64,000 nucleotides of DNA from Daucus carota subsp. sativus (lineage: Eukaryota > Streptophyta > Magnoliopsida > Apiales > Apiaceae). Below the pieces are notes generated by a model that made no database searches, was not told the origin of the DNA, and was given only the letters and a program-made list of their open reading frames with translations. The stretch lies in assembly GCF_001625215.2 (NCBI RefSeq), contig NC_030381.2, forward strand, positions 54,857,214 to 54,921,213. The letters are read 5' to 3'. The position numbers were made by a program, and so were the translations under genes. Numbering within the stretch: the stretch's first letter is position 1; every line of letters starts with the position of its first letter. Positions 1 through 10,465 of the stretch are shown one piece after another.

Positions 1-706
1 ACCCAAACAAAATCATGCATATATAGATAATTTTATGAAACGGTAAAAAAATGTTGGTGGAAACGGTAAAAGAATACATAATATGACTATTAAATGCCGT
101 TATTTTTTATTTTGTTATTCAAGAAATATTCAAACAAAGAATTGGTTACCTTTTGCTTAAGTGTATCGTTGTTCTTTTGTTGAATTTTACAACATCAAAC
201 AACTGACGGAATATAAAAATCAAACCTAAATGCTACTACTCATAATGAAAAATTCGGGTTTAAAAAAAAAAAGCAAGTCAATACGATTCTACATGAGCTA
301 GTCCTATTTTCATTACCCATCTCACCCGATTTAGTTTACAGATTGCACGTCTAAATTTGAGAAATAAAAGGACCAACCCCTTTAAGAAATTGAAAAACAA
401 ATTGCTCCAATTCAATCACCAATTTGAATTTGAATTTTTTTGTTTTCAAATTTTCATTAAAAAATCATTTTCAATTATTGTTGAAATACGATTTTTCTAC
501 AAAAACAAGAATTTGTAATTAAATGTAGCTAAAATTAAACTCAAATGCAACAAAAATTAACTTAAAATTTTGTCAAGAAAAATTTACGTCTTGTATTTTT
601 TAGACAAGAATCATATAAAACAAGTTAAATTTAGTTACGGACCGTTTAACAACTATTTATAAATGAAACAGGATGCAAATAATTAAATTTTAAAAGATAC
701 ATACCT
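1..706. repeat. Left copy of a local duplication (empty-site copy)
   Basis: This AT-rich stretch matches 2573-3658 almost base for base. The right copy carries an extra 374 bp of plastid ndhB sequence at 2761-3134. The left copy is uninterrupted at the same point, about position 190, where TTTTAC runs directly into AACATC. No coding potential is seen. Confidence 0.85.
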
Positions 707-1581
707 TTCAAAATCATTGGATTTGGATATCAGTCTATTCATGGCCTTCAAACTTTATAAATATATTTCAATCTTCAATTTCACTACTTGAATCTCTCTT
801 AATATGAAATCGAGATCGTGAAGGGTTACAACTTACAAATTGGAAAAAAAACACTCTCTTCCCTGACGCGTCAGAATATCATCAAATTCTCCTATCTAAA
901 TAGAAGTTTCAATATCCACAAAATTCATATCTGTAGCATGCGAGATATATTTTTGCACATTCTAATATGTACATTCTAATATGTTACTTGGTTATCTATG
1001 GATCCACTCATTTTGGTATTTAACATTCTAATCAAAGTAGATATGACTTGTTTATCTTGTGAAACGGTAAAGAATTAAATAATATGATTATTAAAATTTG
1101 TTTTTTGTGTTATCATTTTAGTATTTAACATTTTAATCAATTTGAACATGATTTGTTCATGTTGTGAAACGATAAAAAATTATATTATATTATTATTAAA
1201 ATTTTATTTTCTGTGTTATTATTTTGGTATTGAATATTCTAATATTATTATTAAAATTTGGTATCGATCTGGTGAGAAAAATGTCACACAATCATAGAGT
1301 GGATTTTGCAGACTTTAAAGACATCTTGGGTAACATCTTTCTTAATTTTTCACATGATGTAAATTGTAAATAGAATTATTTTTTTTCACATGATGTAATA
1401 TCTTTCTAACTTGATTCCTATAATGGACAAGATGTTATATATACTCTTTATGTCGATTCCTACCGTCCAAAACAATGGTTTGGAACTCGTATTGGTCCAA
1501 TTATATGCAATAATTTTGTGGTTCACCCTCAACCACATATTGCATATAAATAATTTTCAATTTTTAGAACTTACGATCTTG
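707..1581. other. Non-coding AT-rich stretch
   Basis: No gene is seen. This segment is missing from the second copy of the local duplication, where the sequence matching 706 runs straight into that matching about 1799. It contains three loosely similar stretches around 1050-1260 built on 'gtatttaacattctaat' and 'aaaattt'. Confidence 0.5.
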
Positions 1582-1791
1582 AGAGTTTGAAATCAACGAA
1601 ATCAACAGCAACACAAACAATGCCATTAGTAGAACCGACAAGCGAAGGAGTAGGCACGTATGAGAACTCATAACGAAAGTAAGGGAAGTTAAGATCATAT
1701 AATAAGAGCTGTATGAGAATCGGTATCGAGGAGTATAAATCGGTTCTCCTCGTAGCGCTTGAAGCGGCTGAGGATGAGAGTTTGATTTGTT
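1582..1791 (-). pseudogene. F-box gene fragment, class IV (FBX4/FBX10 type)
   Basis: Read on the minus strand, this matches the middle of FBX4 and FBX10: the segment encoding RFKRYEEN through DTDS, then the stretch leading to VGSTNGIVCV, a hallmark of the FBA domain start. The F-box itself and the C-terminal half are absent. Positions 1608-1715 (108 bp) have no counterpart in FBX4 or FBX10, which jump directly from DTDS to the VDFVD segment. The fragment therefore keeps sequence that both longer relatives have lost. It contains at least one frame disruption and has no start. It lies inside the part of the local duplication that the 2.6-3.7 kb copy lacks. Confidence 0.75.
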
Positions 1792-1798
1792 GAGCGTA

Positions 1799-2012
1799 GA
1801 TAATATTTGTGTTTGGTAGGTTTTTTTTAGAGACATGCGAAAATTCAGAATTTAATAAACATTCACAAAATTAGAGACTTTGAAAAAAGTGATATTTTGA
1901 ATAATCTTTTTCTTCTTCATATTCGTTATTTATTTGTAATCGAAATAATTATTTTTCATAAATTCATAGTGGTAAAATTGATAATCTGATTATTTATTTG
2001 TATTCGAAATAA
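1799..2012. repeat. Copy of the segment at 3655-3860
   Basis: Positions 1799-2000 match 3655-3850 closely, sharing 'gagacatgc' and 'cacaaaattagaga', then diverge. No coding potential is seen. Confidence 0.7.
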
Positions 2013-2086
2013 TTATTTTCCATAAATGTAACCATGTATCCCAACATGTACCTCGTCTCCTTTCAAGTTCAAACACAAGACCAGCT

Positions 2087-2248
2087 CGCGATAAATAGGA
2101 TTAACATCCATGTAAACTAGATTTTTGGTTGCGCGCTCATTCAACCTTTTCTCCACCCTTACCTTGTCGCGATATGTAGGATCAACATCCGTGTAAAATA
2201 GATTTTTGGTTGCGCGCTCATTCAACCTTTTCTCCACCCTTATCTTGT
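2087..2248 (-). repeat. 81-bp in-frame tandem duplication inside the RRM exon
   Basis: Two adjacent 81-bp units (2087-2167, 2168-2248) differ at only a few bases. Each encodes RVEKRLNERATKN plus a linker, so the duplication adds exactly 27 residues after the RRM. Confidence 0.9.
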
Positions 2249-2276
2249 AACCTCTCCGTTCCAAATTATTTGAAGC

Positions 2277-2360
2277 CTGTACATGAATAAAATTTAATTA
2301 TTTTACAGGTCTAAAATCAAACACATGAATAAAAATTAATTTTTTTAATATATCACTTAC
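2277..2360 (-). other. Intron of the RRM gene fragment
   Basis: On the minus strand it begins GTAAGTG and ends CATGTACAG, between exon ends that keep the RRM reading frame (AVL then ASNNLE). It is AT-rich, as plant introns are. Confidence 0.75.
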
Positions 2361-2572
2361 AAGCACGGCCTTATTAGTAGAGTTCTCATCCAGGAAGTGG
2401 ATAAACGCAAACGACCTATTATTTTGCCTATACTGAATGTGCACTCCCCCAGTTTGCCTGATACCACCTATTGTTTAAAGTGATTCCACGACGTGGAATA
2501 AGATGTGCCATCAGGCAAACCACCAATGTAGATTGAACCTTGAGTTGGCTCTGCTACCTCTTCAGTACTTAT

Positions 2573-3860
2573 CCAAACAAAATCATGTATATATAAATAA
2601 TTTTATGAAACGGTAAAAAAATGTTGGTGGAAACGGTAAAAGAATACATAATATGACTATTAAATGCCGTTATTTTGTATTTTGTTATTCAAGAAATATT
2701 CAAATAAAGAATTGGTTATCTTCTGCTTAAGTGTATCGTTGTTCTTTTGTTGAATTTTACCTTTTGATGATCGATTCAATCTCTGATCAAAAAGATTTTC
2801 ATCTCTTCAACAAGTTTAGTAATGAGCATAACGGCCCTCTTGTTCCGATGGAGAGAAGAACCCGTGATTAGTTTTTCGGGAAATTTTCAAACGAACAATT
2901 TCAACGAAATCTTTCAATTTCTTATTTTACTATGTTCAACTCTATGTATTCCTCTATCCGTAGAGTACATTGAATGTACAGAAATAGCTATAACAGAGTT
3001 TATCTTATTTGTATTAACAGCTACTTTAGGAGGAATGTTTTTATGCGGTGCTAACGATTTAATAACTATCTTTGTAGCTCCAGAATGTTTCAGTTTATGC
3101 TCCTACCTATTATATGGATATACGAAGAAAGATGAACATCAAACAACTGACGGAATATAAAAATCAAACCTAAATGCTACTACTTCATAATGAAAAATTC
3201 GGGTTTAAAAAAAAAGCAAGTCAATACGATTCTACAGGAGCTAGTCCTATTTCCATCACTCATCTCACCCGATTTAGTTTACAGATTGCACGTCTAAATT
3301 CGAGAAATAAAAGGACCAACCCCTTTAAGAAATTGAAAAACAAATTGCTCCAAATCAATCACCAATTTGAATTTGAATTTTTTTGTTTTCAAATTTTCTT
3401 TAAAAAATCATTTTCAATTATTGTTAAAATACGATTTTTCTTCAAAAACAAGAATTTGTAATTAAATGTAGCTAAAATTAAACTCAAATGCAACTAAAAT
3501 TAACTTAAAATTTTGTCAAGAAAAACATAATTAGAAAAACTTACGTCTTGTAATTTTTTTAGACAAGAATCATATAAAACAAGTTAAATTTAGTTACGGA
3601 CCGTTTAACAATTATTTATAAATGAAACAGAATGCAAATAATTAAATTTTAAAAGATAGATAATATTTGTGTTCAGTAAGTTTTTTTAGAGACATGCAAA
3701 AATTTAGAATTTAATAAACATTCACAAAATTAGAGATTTTGAAAAAAGTGATATTTTGAATGATCTTTTTCATCTTCATATTCGTTATTTATTTGTATTC
3801 GAAATAGTTTTTTTCCATAAATTCATAGTGGTAAAATTGATAATCTAATTAATCGATTTA
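2573..3860. repeat. Right copy of the local duplication (carries plastid insert)
   Basis: 2573-2760 matches 1-190 and 3135-3658 matches 191-706. The intervening 2761-3134 is plastid ndhB sequence. 3655-3850 continues as a match to 1799-2000, so this copy lacks what lies between 707 and 1798. Confidence 0.85.
2761..3134 (+). pseudogene. ndhB: Plastid-derived ndhB fragment (NUPT)
   Basis: The translation contains [29 protein letters not shown] and [14 protein letters not shown], which I recognise as an N-terminal part of plastid NADH dehydrogenase-like subunit 2 (NdhB). About 120 codons are present from a protein of roughly 500. The start lies upstream in the true gene, so the apparent ATG at 2822 is internal. 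Near 2796 about 15-16 bases are missing relative to the plastid gene as I remember it, breaking the upstream frame. Plastid membrane proteins are not made from such nuclear fragments, so this is a promiscuous DNA insertion. The flanking duplication at 1-706 shows the unfilled site, with no obvious target duplication. Confidence 0.9.
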
Positions 3861-4640
3861 TCTATCAATTAGGGTTTTATTCTCTCATTGTTGATTAGTG
3901 AAAAGGATTAATGGAAACAATAATTGAATATAAATAAATGTTGAATAATATTCGATAGATCAACTTAGTTTATAATAACATATACTACTATTTAAGAATA
4001 ATTTATATAACTTAATCAAATTTTAAATTTTGTTTTTTTTGAAATATAAATGATGTATTAATCAGAGGTTATTTCTTTTGATAAATTTTGTATTTTAATA
4101 ATATAATTAATATATGTTAAATAATTAATGAGTTATCCTTGTTTCATTTGTCACATGATACACTTGGTAATTGTTGGTATAAATAAATATTACTAAAGAA
4201 TGCTACTCTTTCTGTATCTTTAGATTGTTTACAATATTTTTTATTTTTCGATACGAAAGTGAATATAAAATATAGTTTTATAATTTATTTTTTAATTTTT
4301 TTTTAAAATAAAAATTTAAATTTCTTATTTTTATTCATAAGAGACATATGTTAAAAAAAGTTTATGAAATGGTGTGGAAGTAATAAATAATATTATTCAT
4401 GGTTACAAAAGTCTAACTTAAAGTTAGGTGTCTAATAGTAATACGTAGAAGTGTAACACAAGAAATGAAGTTCATGCATCTGGTTCGTATATATCTGCTT
4501 TAGATCGTATTCCAGTCAAACTTATGAGGAATAGTCTTAATTCTGGTGGTTTATGAATTATGATCTATTTTTCACAGTCTCGTCACCGAATGTGTACAAA
4601 TTTCTAGGCACCGTTTACTCTAGAGTTGGCATATATTATT
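3861..4640. other. Non-coding; parts repeated elsewhere in the window
   Basis: 3814-4190 matches 5712-6104. 4447-4560 matches 7708-7830 and, in part, 11104-11160, around the shared core 'gttcatgcatctggtt'. No gene is seen. Confidence 0.7.
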
Positions 4641-4934
4641 CACTACAAGAAAAACGGGTAAAAATGACCGGCTAAAATTTATATATATGACTGTTGGTAA
4701 AATAGTCAAATTTATAAATGTGACCATTGAATGGTAGTCAAATTTATAAATGTGATCGCTGAATATCAGTCAAATTTATATATATGACTGTTGGTAAAAT
4801 AGTCAAATTTATAAATATGACTGATTAGTTGGTCAAATTTAAGTACAATTTAGTTAAATATGACAGCGGGCAGTCAAATTTAGTTAAATATGACCGGAAA
4901 TTGGCGGTCAAATTTACCCGTTTTTGTTGTAGTG
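4641..4934. mobile_element. CACTA (En/Spm)-type MITE
   Basis: It begins CACTACAAGAAAAACGGGTA and ends in the inverted equivalent, TACCCG...TTGTAGTG. A 3-bp direct repeat ATT flanks both ends (4638-4640, 4935-4937). The inside is built from repeated 'gtcaaatttataaatatgac' units in both orientations, as in CACTA subterminal regions. No transposase is encoded, so it is non-autonomous. Confidence 0.88.
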
Positions 4935-5462
4935 ATTCCAAATTCCACAATTTTAAAATAAGGAAAGATTAAGTTGATATCAGGATTGTGACAGGTCTCA
5001 GATGCATGTCAGGATTTTGTGACGAAAGTATACCTGATATTGCGGTGATCGAATGACATATTTTATGATGAGTAAAATATAGTAATAAGGAGTGTTTGCA
5101 TGATAATGAGAATGAGACGGGAATGAGGGACAACGAAAGGTACAAGAATGAGAATGAGAATTCTTGGATGTGTGAAAGGAATAATTTATCTATAAAGTAG
5201 AAATGAAGTTTCATTTCATATCAGCAAAAGATTATCGGCCAAATACCAAAATATGGATTTCAGGTTTCGATTTCCATTAAACAGACTCATTAACCATAAA
5301 TCAGACGTCTTGTTAATAATGATAATGTGAAAAATGATTATTTGATTGAAGGAAGATCGTAAAATTAGCTAGTACCGTAATTCATTAGAATTTGATCATA
5401 AACTAAGAACATGATGATATCATCAGACTTAGAATATTATTACTAACAGTTTTAATTCATCC
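4935..5462. other. Non-coding stretch
   Basis: No gene is seen. 5100-5190 is rich in 'gagaatgag', and a similar stretch occurs at 6690-6770; both look like decayed MITE sequence. Confidence 0.45.
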
Positions 5463-5706
5463 GCTTGATCAATTCTGAGGATAACTATAACCATCAGGGC
5501 AATTCCCCTTAAAAAACCTCGAATAGTCTGTCGGGCCACACGGTCCGTTATTGCAACAATATCGTTCCTCCTTAAAAGTGGTGCACGGATTATTACAGCC
5601 GCCAGAGACTGTCTAAATTGTGCAGGACACTGTCCGTTGATATCAGCTGTACATCTACGTACTTCGCATTTGTCTCCGAAGTTTCCAGTAGGCCCGAATT
5701 CCATAG
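5463..5706 (-). pseudogene. TLP1: osmotin-like gene fragment
   Basis: Minus-strand sequence encodes [18 protein letters not shown] and [11 protein letters not shown], nearly identical to TLP2. A small indel after QCPAQ shifts the frame, and the remaining C-terminal part is readable only in another frame. The N-terminal half, including the signal peptide, and the last residues are missing. It is a relic of a TLP2-type gene and lies about 3.2 kb from TLP2 on the same strand. Confidence 0.85.
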
Positions 5707-5711
5707 GAATT

Positions 5712-6104
5712 AATTTTCATAAATTTAAAGTGGTAAAATTGAGAATCTATTTAAGCCATTTATCTATCAATTAGGGTTTTATTTTCTAATTGTTGATTAG
5801 TGAAAAGGATTAATGGAAACAATAATTGAATATAAGTAAATGTAGAATAATATTCGATATATTAACTTAGTTTATATTTATAATAAAATATACTACTATT
5901 TAAGAATAATTCATATAAATTAATCAAATTTTAAAAATTGATTTTTTTTTGAAATATTAATCATGTATTAATCAGATTTTATCGTTGATAAATTTTATAT
6001 TTTTTATAATATTATTATTATATGTTAAATATTAATAGAGTTATCCCTGCTTCATTTGTCACATGATACATTTGGTAATTGTTGGTATAAATAAATAAAT
6101 ATAA
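5712..6104. repeat. Second copy of the 3814-4190 segment
   Basis: Near-identical AT-rich sequence, including 'tatctatcaattagggtttta' and 'gtcacatgataca'. It directly abuts the broken end of TLP1. Confidence 0.8.
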
Positions 6105-6114
6105 TTAACACTTT

Positions 6115-6224
6115 ACACCCCATAAGTTTAAGCGCTTTTTCGATTTGGTCTCAAATGATATTTTTTTTTACACCCCATAAATTTAAGCGCTTTTTCGATT
6201 TGATATCAAATGATATTTTTTTTT
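6115..6224. repeat. 55-bp tandem direct duplication
   Basis: Two adjacent units starting ACACCCCATAA at 6115 and 6170, each with 'gcgctttttcgatttg', differ by a few bases. Confidence 0.85.
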
Positions 6225-7068
6225 AATATACATCCGAATATTTTCTTCGTGCGGTGAGTCCCAGCAACATAAGAACGATCAACAAGGAGGAACCGTAGAA
6301 TTTTTTCGCACGTGTCTTTTCTTCACCACCGCGTAGTCCCAAAATTTATCATCACTTATTACCAAGATATGTTTAATTTACTGACTTAAATTTATATTAA
6401 ATATTTACATGTAATTCTTTTATCTAGTTATAAAGTCGGCTTTTACGTAACTCTCGAATTTAAATATTATATGTCAGTGACAGATTGATGTTTAAATATT
6501 TTTTTCAATATATTATATTAGTGGGACTTTTGAATAAGAGAATTATATAAATATTATTATTATCCCATTAAATTATAAAATATTGCTTCTACGTGATTCT
6601 CGAATTCGAAAATTGCATCATCTATTACACTGAAAATAGGCATTTAGAACATCTAGAATCATGATAAGAAATAAATTTTACGCACTTGGTAGATTACATA
6701 TGAGAATCAAAATCGAGAATGAGCTCAATGAGAATGTGAATGAAGGACATGAGAATAAGTATTCGAGAAGGTTTGGAAGAAAAGATCTATCCACTCATGA
6801 CTAATTACTAATCCAAATACCAACATATAAATTTCAGATTTTATACCATCAGTCGAGTTTATTAATCATAAAATAAATGAACTCTTAATCACTCATCCAA
6901 ACACCAACAAATTTCAGATTTTATTTTCGTTGACCAAACTTATTAATCATGAAACAAATGAAACAAAGACGTACGAGTATATGTTATTGTTCCATGTAAA
7001 CTCTCGACTACCGATAGTCATAAGCACGAGTAATAAACTTTTATCACCATCACTTTAAAGTTTAAATA
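6225..7068. other. Non-coding stretch
   Basis: No gene or clear element is seen. 6800-6960 contains two related stretches sharing 'caaatttcagatttta' and 'ttattaatcat'. Confidence 0.4.
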
Positions 7069-7303
7069 CTCCATCCGTTCTTGAATATTTATCTTTTGAT
7101 TTTTTAGCACACATTTTAAGGTACTTTGACCACATAGTTAGAGATGTTTTTTTCAATTATTTTTTTTTGTAAATAAAAGTATTGATATTATATTTTTATT
7201 CAAAAAAAGAAAATTTCAAAAATAATATTTTTAACTATACAGTCAAAACACTTTAACATGCGTGCCAAAAAGTCAAAAGACAGATATTTAAGAACGGAAG
7301 CAG
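7069..7303. mobile_element. Stowaway-type (Tc1/mariner) MITE
   Basis: Terminal inverted repeats start CTCCATCCGTTCTTGA on the left; the right end is the inverse, TTAAGAACGGAAGCAG. TA dinucleotides flank both ends (7067-7068, 7304-7305). Size 235 bp, AT-rich, non-coding. Confidence 0.85.
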
Positions 7304-7507
7304 TATACAGTTCTTGATTTGGGACCCCGCTAGACTCAGATTCGTGGCTACATTGCTAAGGACCATACGTTGTTACTTGGAGTTGCCGCCAAGATGCCGG
7401 TCCCAAGCCTTGAATCGAACTTCAGAGCCTAGGTCCCAAAAAATCGAAGAATGAAACATTTTTCTCTGAAACGGGCCCGGAGAAGAGAAGTAATCCAACG
7501 ACATTGT

Positions 7508-7548
7508 GGAAGTTCCTCCTTAAAGGCCGTGCACAGGTTATTACACGG
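7508..7548 (-). pseudogene. Very short TLP2-like remnant
   Basis: About 40 bp resemble the TLP2 region 9053-9095, sharing 'gttcctccttaaa' and 'ttattacac'. Short and diverged, so a chance match is not fully excluded. Confidence 0.4.
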
Positions 7549-7707
7549 AAAATACTTCATACACAAAATATGTCGCATTATAAGTCAGCTCTTGTGGCTA
7601 GTCTCTTTTTTTTTTTTCATGGCGACGTATATAAGTCGCATTATATATCACTACTTGTCGAATTTGAAAATTGCATCATCATCTAACTGTTAGATATATG
7701 TGGAAAA

Positions 7708-7831
7708 TATCTAGAATTGTAACACAAGAAATGAAGTTCATGCATCTGGTTGGTATATATCTACTTTAGATCGTAATCCCGTCAAACTTCTGAGGAATAG
7801 TCTTAACTCTGGTGCCGTATGAATTCTGATA
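7708..7831. repeat. Dispersed repeat, copy of 4447-4560
   Basis: Shares 'gaagttcatgcatctggtt' and 'gaggaatagtcttaa' with 4447-4560; a shorter third copy lies at 11104-11160. Confidence 0.8.
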
Positions 7832-8033
7832 CTCTTTCCGTCCTACTTCTTTGTTTAATTTGATCTTTTGTGGTTAAATTGGTCAAATTTTGACTCGTAA
7901 TGATTAATTATTCTTACATTATCTTTCGAAATCGAAAAATACATCTTAAAATGAAAATTGAAAAATACATCTTAAAGTAAAAATTAAAACGGCTAGATTT
8001 TAGTAATATATTGTTTATCATTTTCTTCAATTA

Positions 8034-8087
<54 letters not shown>

Positions 8088-8600
8088 ATAGGATCAATAA
8101 ATTTTTTTTTAAGTTACAAAAATACAAACTTTTTTTTTATTCTCCCATCGTGTTAATCCTTAATTATAGAAAATATCCATGTTGAAAAATTTTGAAAAAA
8201 CATCACAATTTTTAAAAATAACACATAAATAAATCGCGCATTCAACACATTCATAATTGGGGTTCAACATCAGGTGTAGAACACAAATTATCATTTTGTT
8301 GAATATATCTATAAACATGTTTAAACTATACCTCTAGGGTTGGGGTAGGGTCTAGAAACATATATAACACGTTTAACTTAGTTTTTACATTGAAAAATTA
8401 GTTTATGTACTTCTCCAACACAATTTTAATCGATATTCAACAAAAAATGTTATAAAATGTTGAACTTAAATTATATACGTGTTGAACCTATAAAGTTTGT
8501 AAGTTTGTACCAGAACCCACCCCTATATATATATATATAAATTTTATGCAATTTGATCATAAAAAAATCAAACAAAACAAAAGAATTGAAACAGAGCGAG
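7832..8600. mobile_element. Stowaway-like MITE with a nested insertion
   Basis: Outer ends form an imperfect inverted repeat: left CTCTTTCCGTCCTACTTCTT, right the inverse of CTCGCTCTGTTTCAATTCTT. TA flanks both sides (7830-7831, 8601-8602). Inside lies a (TA)n tract (8039-8082) and a second element (8083-8525). Confidence 0.65.
8083..8525. mobile_element. Nested small element inserted at the TA tract
   Basis: Imperfect inverted ends TAGGGATAGGATC and TAGGGGTGGGTTC (inverse) abut TA repeats on both sides. Inner subterminal sequence 'acaaactt' also recurs inverted. No coding capacity; family not assigned. Confidence 0.5.
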
Positions 8601-8899
8601 TATATCATGTTCAGAGTCCATCCACCTAAAATTTTAAAATGTCAGAGGAAGAAGACTCCAACAATTAATCTTATGCTCAACACAGATAAACCAGATATAT
8701 TAGGTACTGATAATAAAACATCGGCATTACTCGATAGATAAGAAACAGACGAAGCATCTATAGTTTCGTTTGCATGCAAACTAAATTTTATTGCCAAGAA
8801 ACTAGTACAACACGAAGATGATTGTGCTGGTATACGACAGCTTTATTGATGTATGTTTAAATTCTCCAAACTTGTCTTCATGAAAAGCGATCCTCAACC
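8601..8899. other. 3' flank of TLP2
   Basis: Lies downstream of the TLP2 stop on the minus strand and probably includes its 3' untranslated region. No separate gene is seen. Confidence 0.5.
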
Positions 8900-9598
8900 T
8901 CAAGGACAGAACACAACTTTATAGTTAGTGCCACCAGGACAAGTAAACAAACTTGTGGCATCATCCTGAGGATAACTATAAGCATCAGGGCAATTCCCCT
9001 TGAAAAACCTCGAATAGTCTGTCGGACCACACGGTCCGTTATTGCAACAATATTGTTCCTCCTTAAAAGTGGTGCACGGATTATTACATCCGCCAGAGAC
9101 TCTCAACTGCGCGGGGCACTGTCCGTTGATATCAGCTGTACATCTTCGTACTTCGCATTTGTCTCCGAAGTTTCCAGTAGGCCCGAATTCCATAGGAATA
9201 TTAAATCCGTCTACTAATGAAATGTCGAAAAAATCAAGGTTCGTGTAGTATCCTGGTGAATTTTGGTTTAGTGCGTATTCGGCTAGGGTGTTTGGTGCTT
9301 TGCCGTAGTCTGTGCAGGCGAGTTTTCCGCAGTCTCCGGTTTCGCAGGAGCCTTGGCCGGAGCCATCGAAGTTGCATTTGGTTCGGCCCCAGATACGGGC
9401 CCTGGCGGTGCCAGGGGCCGTGTCGAAGGACCACTGGTCGTTGGTGTTGAGCTGGCGACCGAGAGGGGGCGAGGAGGGCCAGGCGGCCGCTGCCCATACG
9501 GTGTATGGGCAGTTGTTTCGGACTAGTAGATTGGCGGCTCTTGTGGTGATCAGAAGGGTTGAGAGGATGATCAGGGAGAGGGTTGCTAAGGAGCTCAT
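8900..9598 (-). CDS. TLP2: osmotin-like (PR-5, thaumatin family) protein, intact
   Basis: The 232-residue protein starts with a hydrophobic signal peptide (about residues 1-22, ending TTRA), so it should be secreted. The mature part has 16 cysteines, the number of large TLPs forming eight disulfides. It carries the thaumatin-type core [12 protein letters not shown], and the Arg, Glu and three Asp positions of the acidic cleft can be seen ([26 protein letters not shown]). It ends KVVFCP without a vacuolar extension. Compared with TLP4 it has a longer loop (AWPSSPPLG) and much higher GC, especially 9300-9500. I chose the ATG at 9598 because the same Met-Ser start is shared with TLP3 and TLP4; an in-frame ATG at 9616 would add six residues. 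Intronless, as osmotins are. PR-5 proteins act in defence and osmotic stress; antifungal activity here is inference. Confidence 0.95.
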   Translation of the reverse strand: MSSLATLSLIILSTLLITTRAANLLVRNNCPYTVWAAAAWPSSPPLGRQLNTNDQWSFDTAPGTARARIWGRTKCNFDGSGQGSCETGDCGKLACTDYGKAPNTLAEYALNQNSPGYYTNLDFFDISLVDGFNIPMEFGPTGNFGDKCEVRRCTADINGQCPAQLRVSGGCNNPCTTFKEEQYCCNNGPCGPTDYSRFFKGNCPDAYSYPQDDATSLFTCPGGTNYKVVFCP

Positions 9599-9654
9599 TT
9601 TGGTGCTAGAGTACATGTTATAAGTGTTTTAATATTTGTGTAAAATGTTGAATG

Positions 9655-9663
9655 ATTTATATA
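9655..9663 (-). promoter_or_regulatory. TATA box of TLP2
   Basis: On the minus strand TATATAAAT lies 57 bp upstream of the ATG at 9598, matching the spacing seen in TLP4. Confidence 0.65.
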
Positions 9664-9971
9664 GGAGAATATCATTGTCAAATTCAAAGCACGATCAGGA
9701 CCGGAATTAAGTAGGGCCTCTTTTGAGAAATAGTAATTCAATCCCGATTGTCATTCATAACTGGTTCTAGGTTCCTTCTGTCAGGAAGGGATAGTTTCAT
9801 GGTTTGAAACTCCTAAAAAATAGTTTTGTAAATTGTTTTATATTTTTAATAAAATATAGTATCTTAATTTTTTATACAAAAATAAGAATTTTTTAAAAAA
9901 AAATTATGAACTTGTACTTCGTAGAAACGCACAAGTAATAAAAAGAAAACGTAAGATGAAGTTAGTGAGTA

Positions 9972-10229
9972 CTTCTTCCCGTCTCAATTTATAAGTACCT
10001 TTTGAAAAAAACACGCAGATTAAGAAAAAAGTTGATTATTTATCTCATTTATTATTAATTAATGTATTAAAAAGTGAGAATAGAGTTGAGTTTAAAAATA
10101 TCACAATAAATAGAAAGATTTGATGCACTGAGAATTGAGAATATAATTGAGTTTCAAAAAAATCACAATTGATATGGAGATAAATTTGTAGTGGAAAAAG
10201 AGAGATAAGTATTTTTGAGACGGAAGGAT
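9972..10229. mobile_element. Stowaway-like MITE upstream of TLP2
   Basis: Left end CTTCTTCCCGTCTCAATTTA and right end the approximate inverse of ATCCTTCCGTCTCAAAAATA, with TA at both sides. About 258 bp, non-coding. The right boundary is less certain than the left. Confidence 0.65.
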
Positions 10230-10254
10230 TATTATTTTCGGTTTCTAGCTTTTG

Positions 10255-10465
10255 AGAACCCGTTGAAGGAACTCGAGAAGGTTCAGAATTTAAAAAGCCG
10301 CCAGCCAGTGATTCCAAATTTTACGAAAGATGGACCACTTTTGTATCGACTTCCAACAAGGTAGTTTACGAACTGAACACTTTCGCTGGTTCTACAACAC
10401 AATAAAAAATGTACAAGTAATCGTGGAAAATTTTCACCAAATTGCAAGTCGCGTAATACATATAT
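10255..10465. repeat. First copy of a direct duplication with a GCC-box-like site
   Basis: Matches 10870-11070 imperfectly. Both copies contain AGCCGCC (10296-10302 and 10896-10902), the core recognised by ERF factors in many PR gene promoters. They lie about 0.7 and 1.3 kb upstream of TLP2. Confidence 0.6.

Larger units (their letters stand above)
2013..2572 (-). pseudogene. RRM-domain (G3BP-like) gene fragment with one intron
   Basis: On the minus strand the first exon piece (2572-2361) encodes an RNP2-like motif SIYIGGLPDG and, after one frame break, GGIRQTGGVHIQY followed by an RNP1-like motif NNRSFAFIHF. A canonical intron follows (2360-2277, 84 bp, GTAAGT to TACAG). The second exon continues NNLERRGYKIRVEKR. 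This is the order of an RNA recognition motif as found at the C-terminus of plant NTF2-RRM (G3BP-like) proteins. The NTF2 domain is not present. One missing base near 2468 breaks the frame, and the upstream end is lost where the duplicated segment starting at 2573 abuts. The second exon carries an in-frame 27-residue duplication. I read it as a decayed gene piece; G3BP-like identity is probable, RRM identity is strong. Confidence 0.7.

Noticed and set aside
2822-3160. A possible functional NdhB-like protein of 112 residues
   Set aside because: It is an internal piece of a plastid gene whose frame runs into flanking DNA; the empty site shows it is an insertion.
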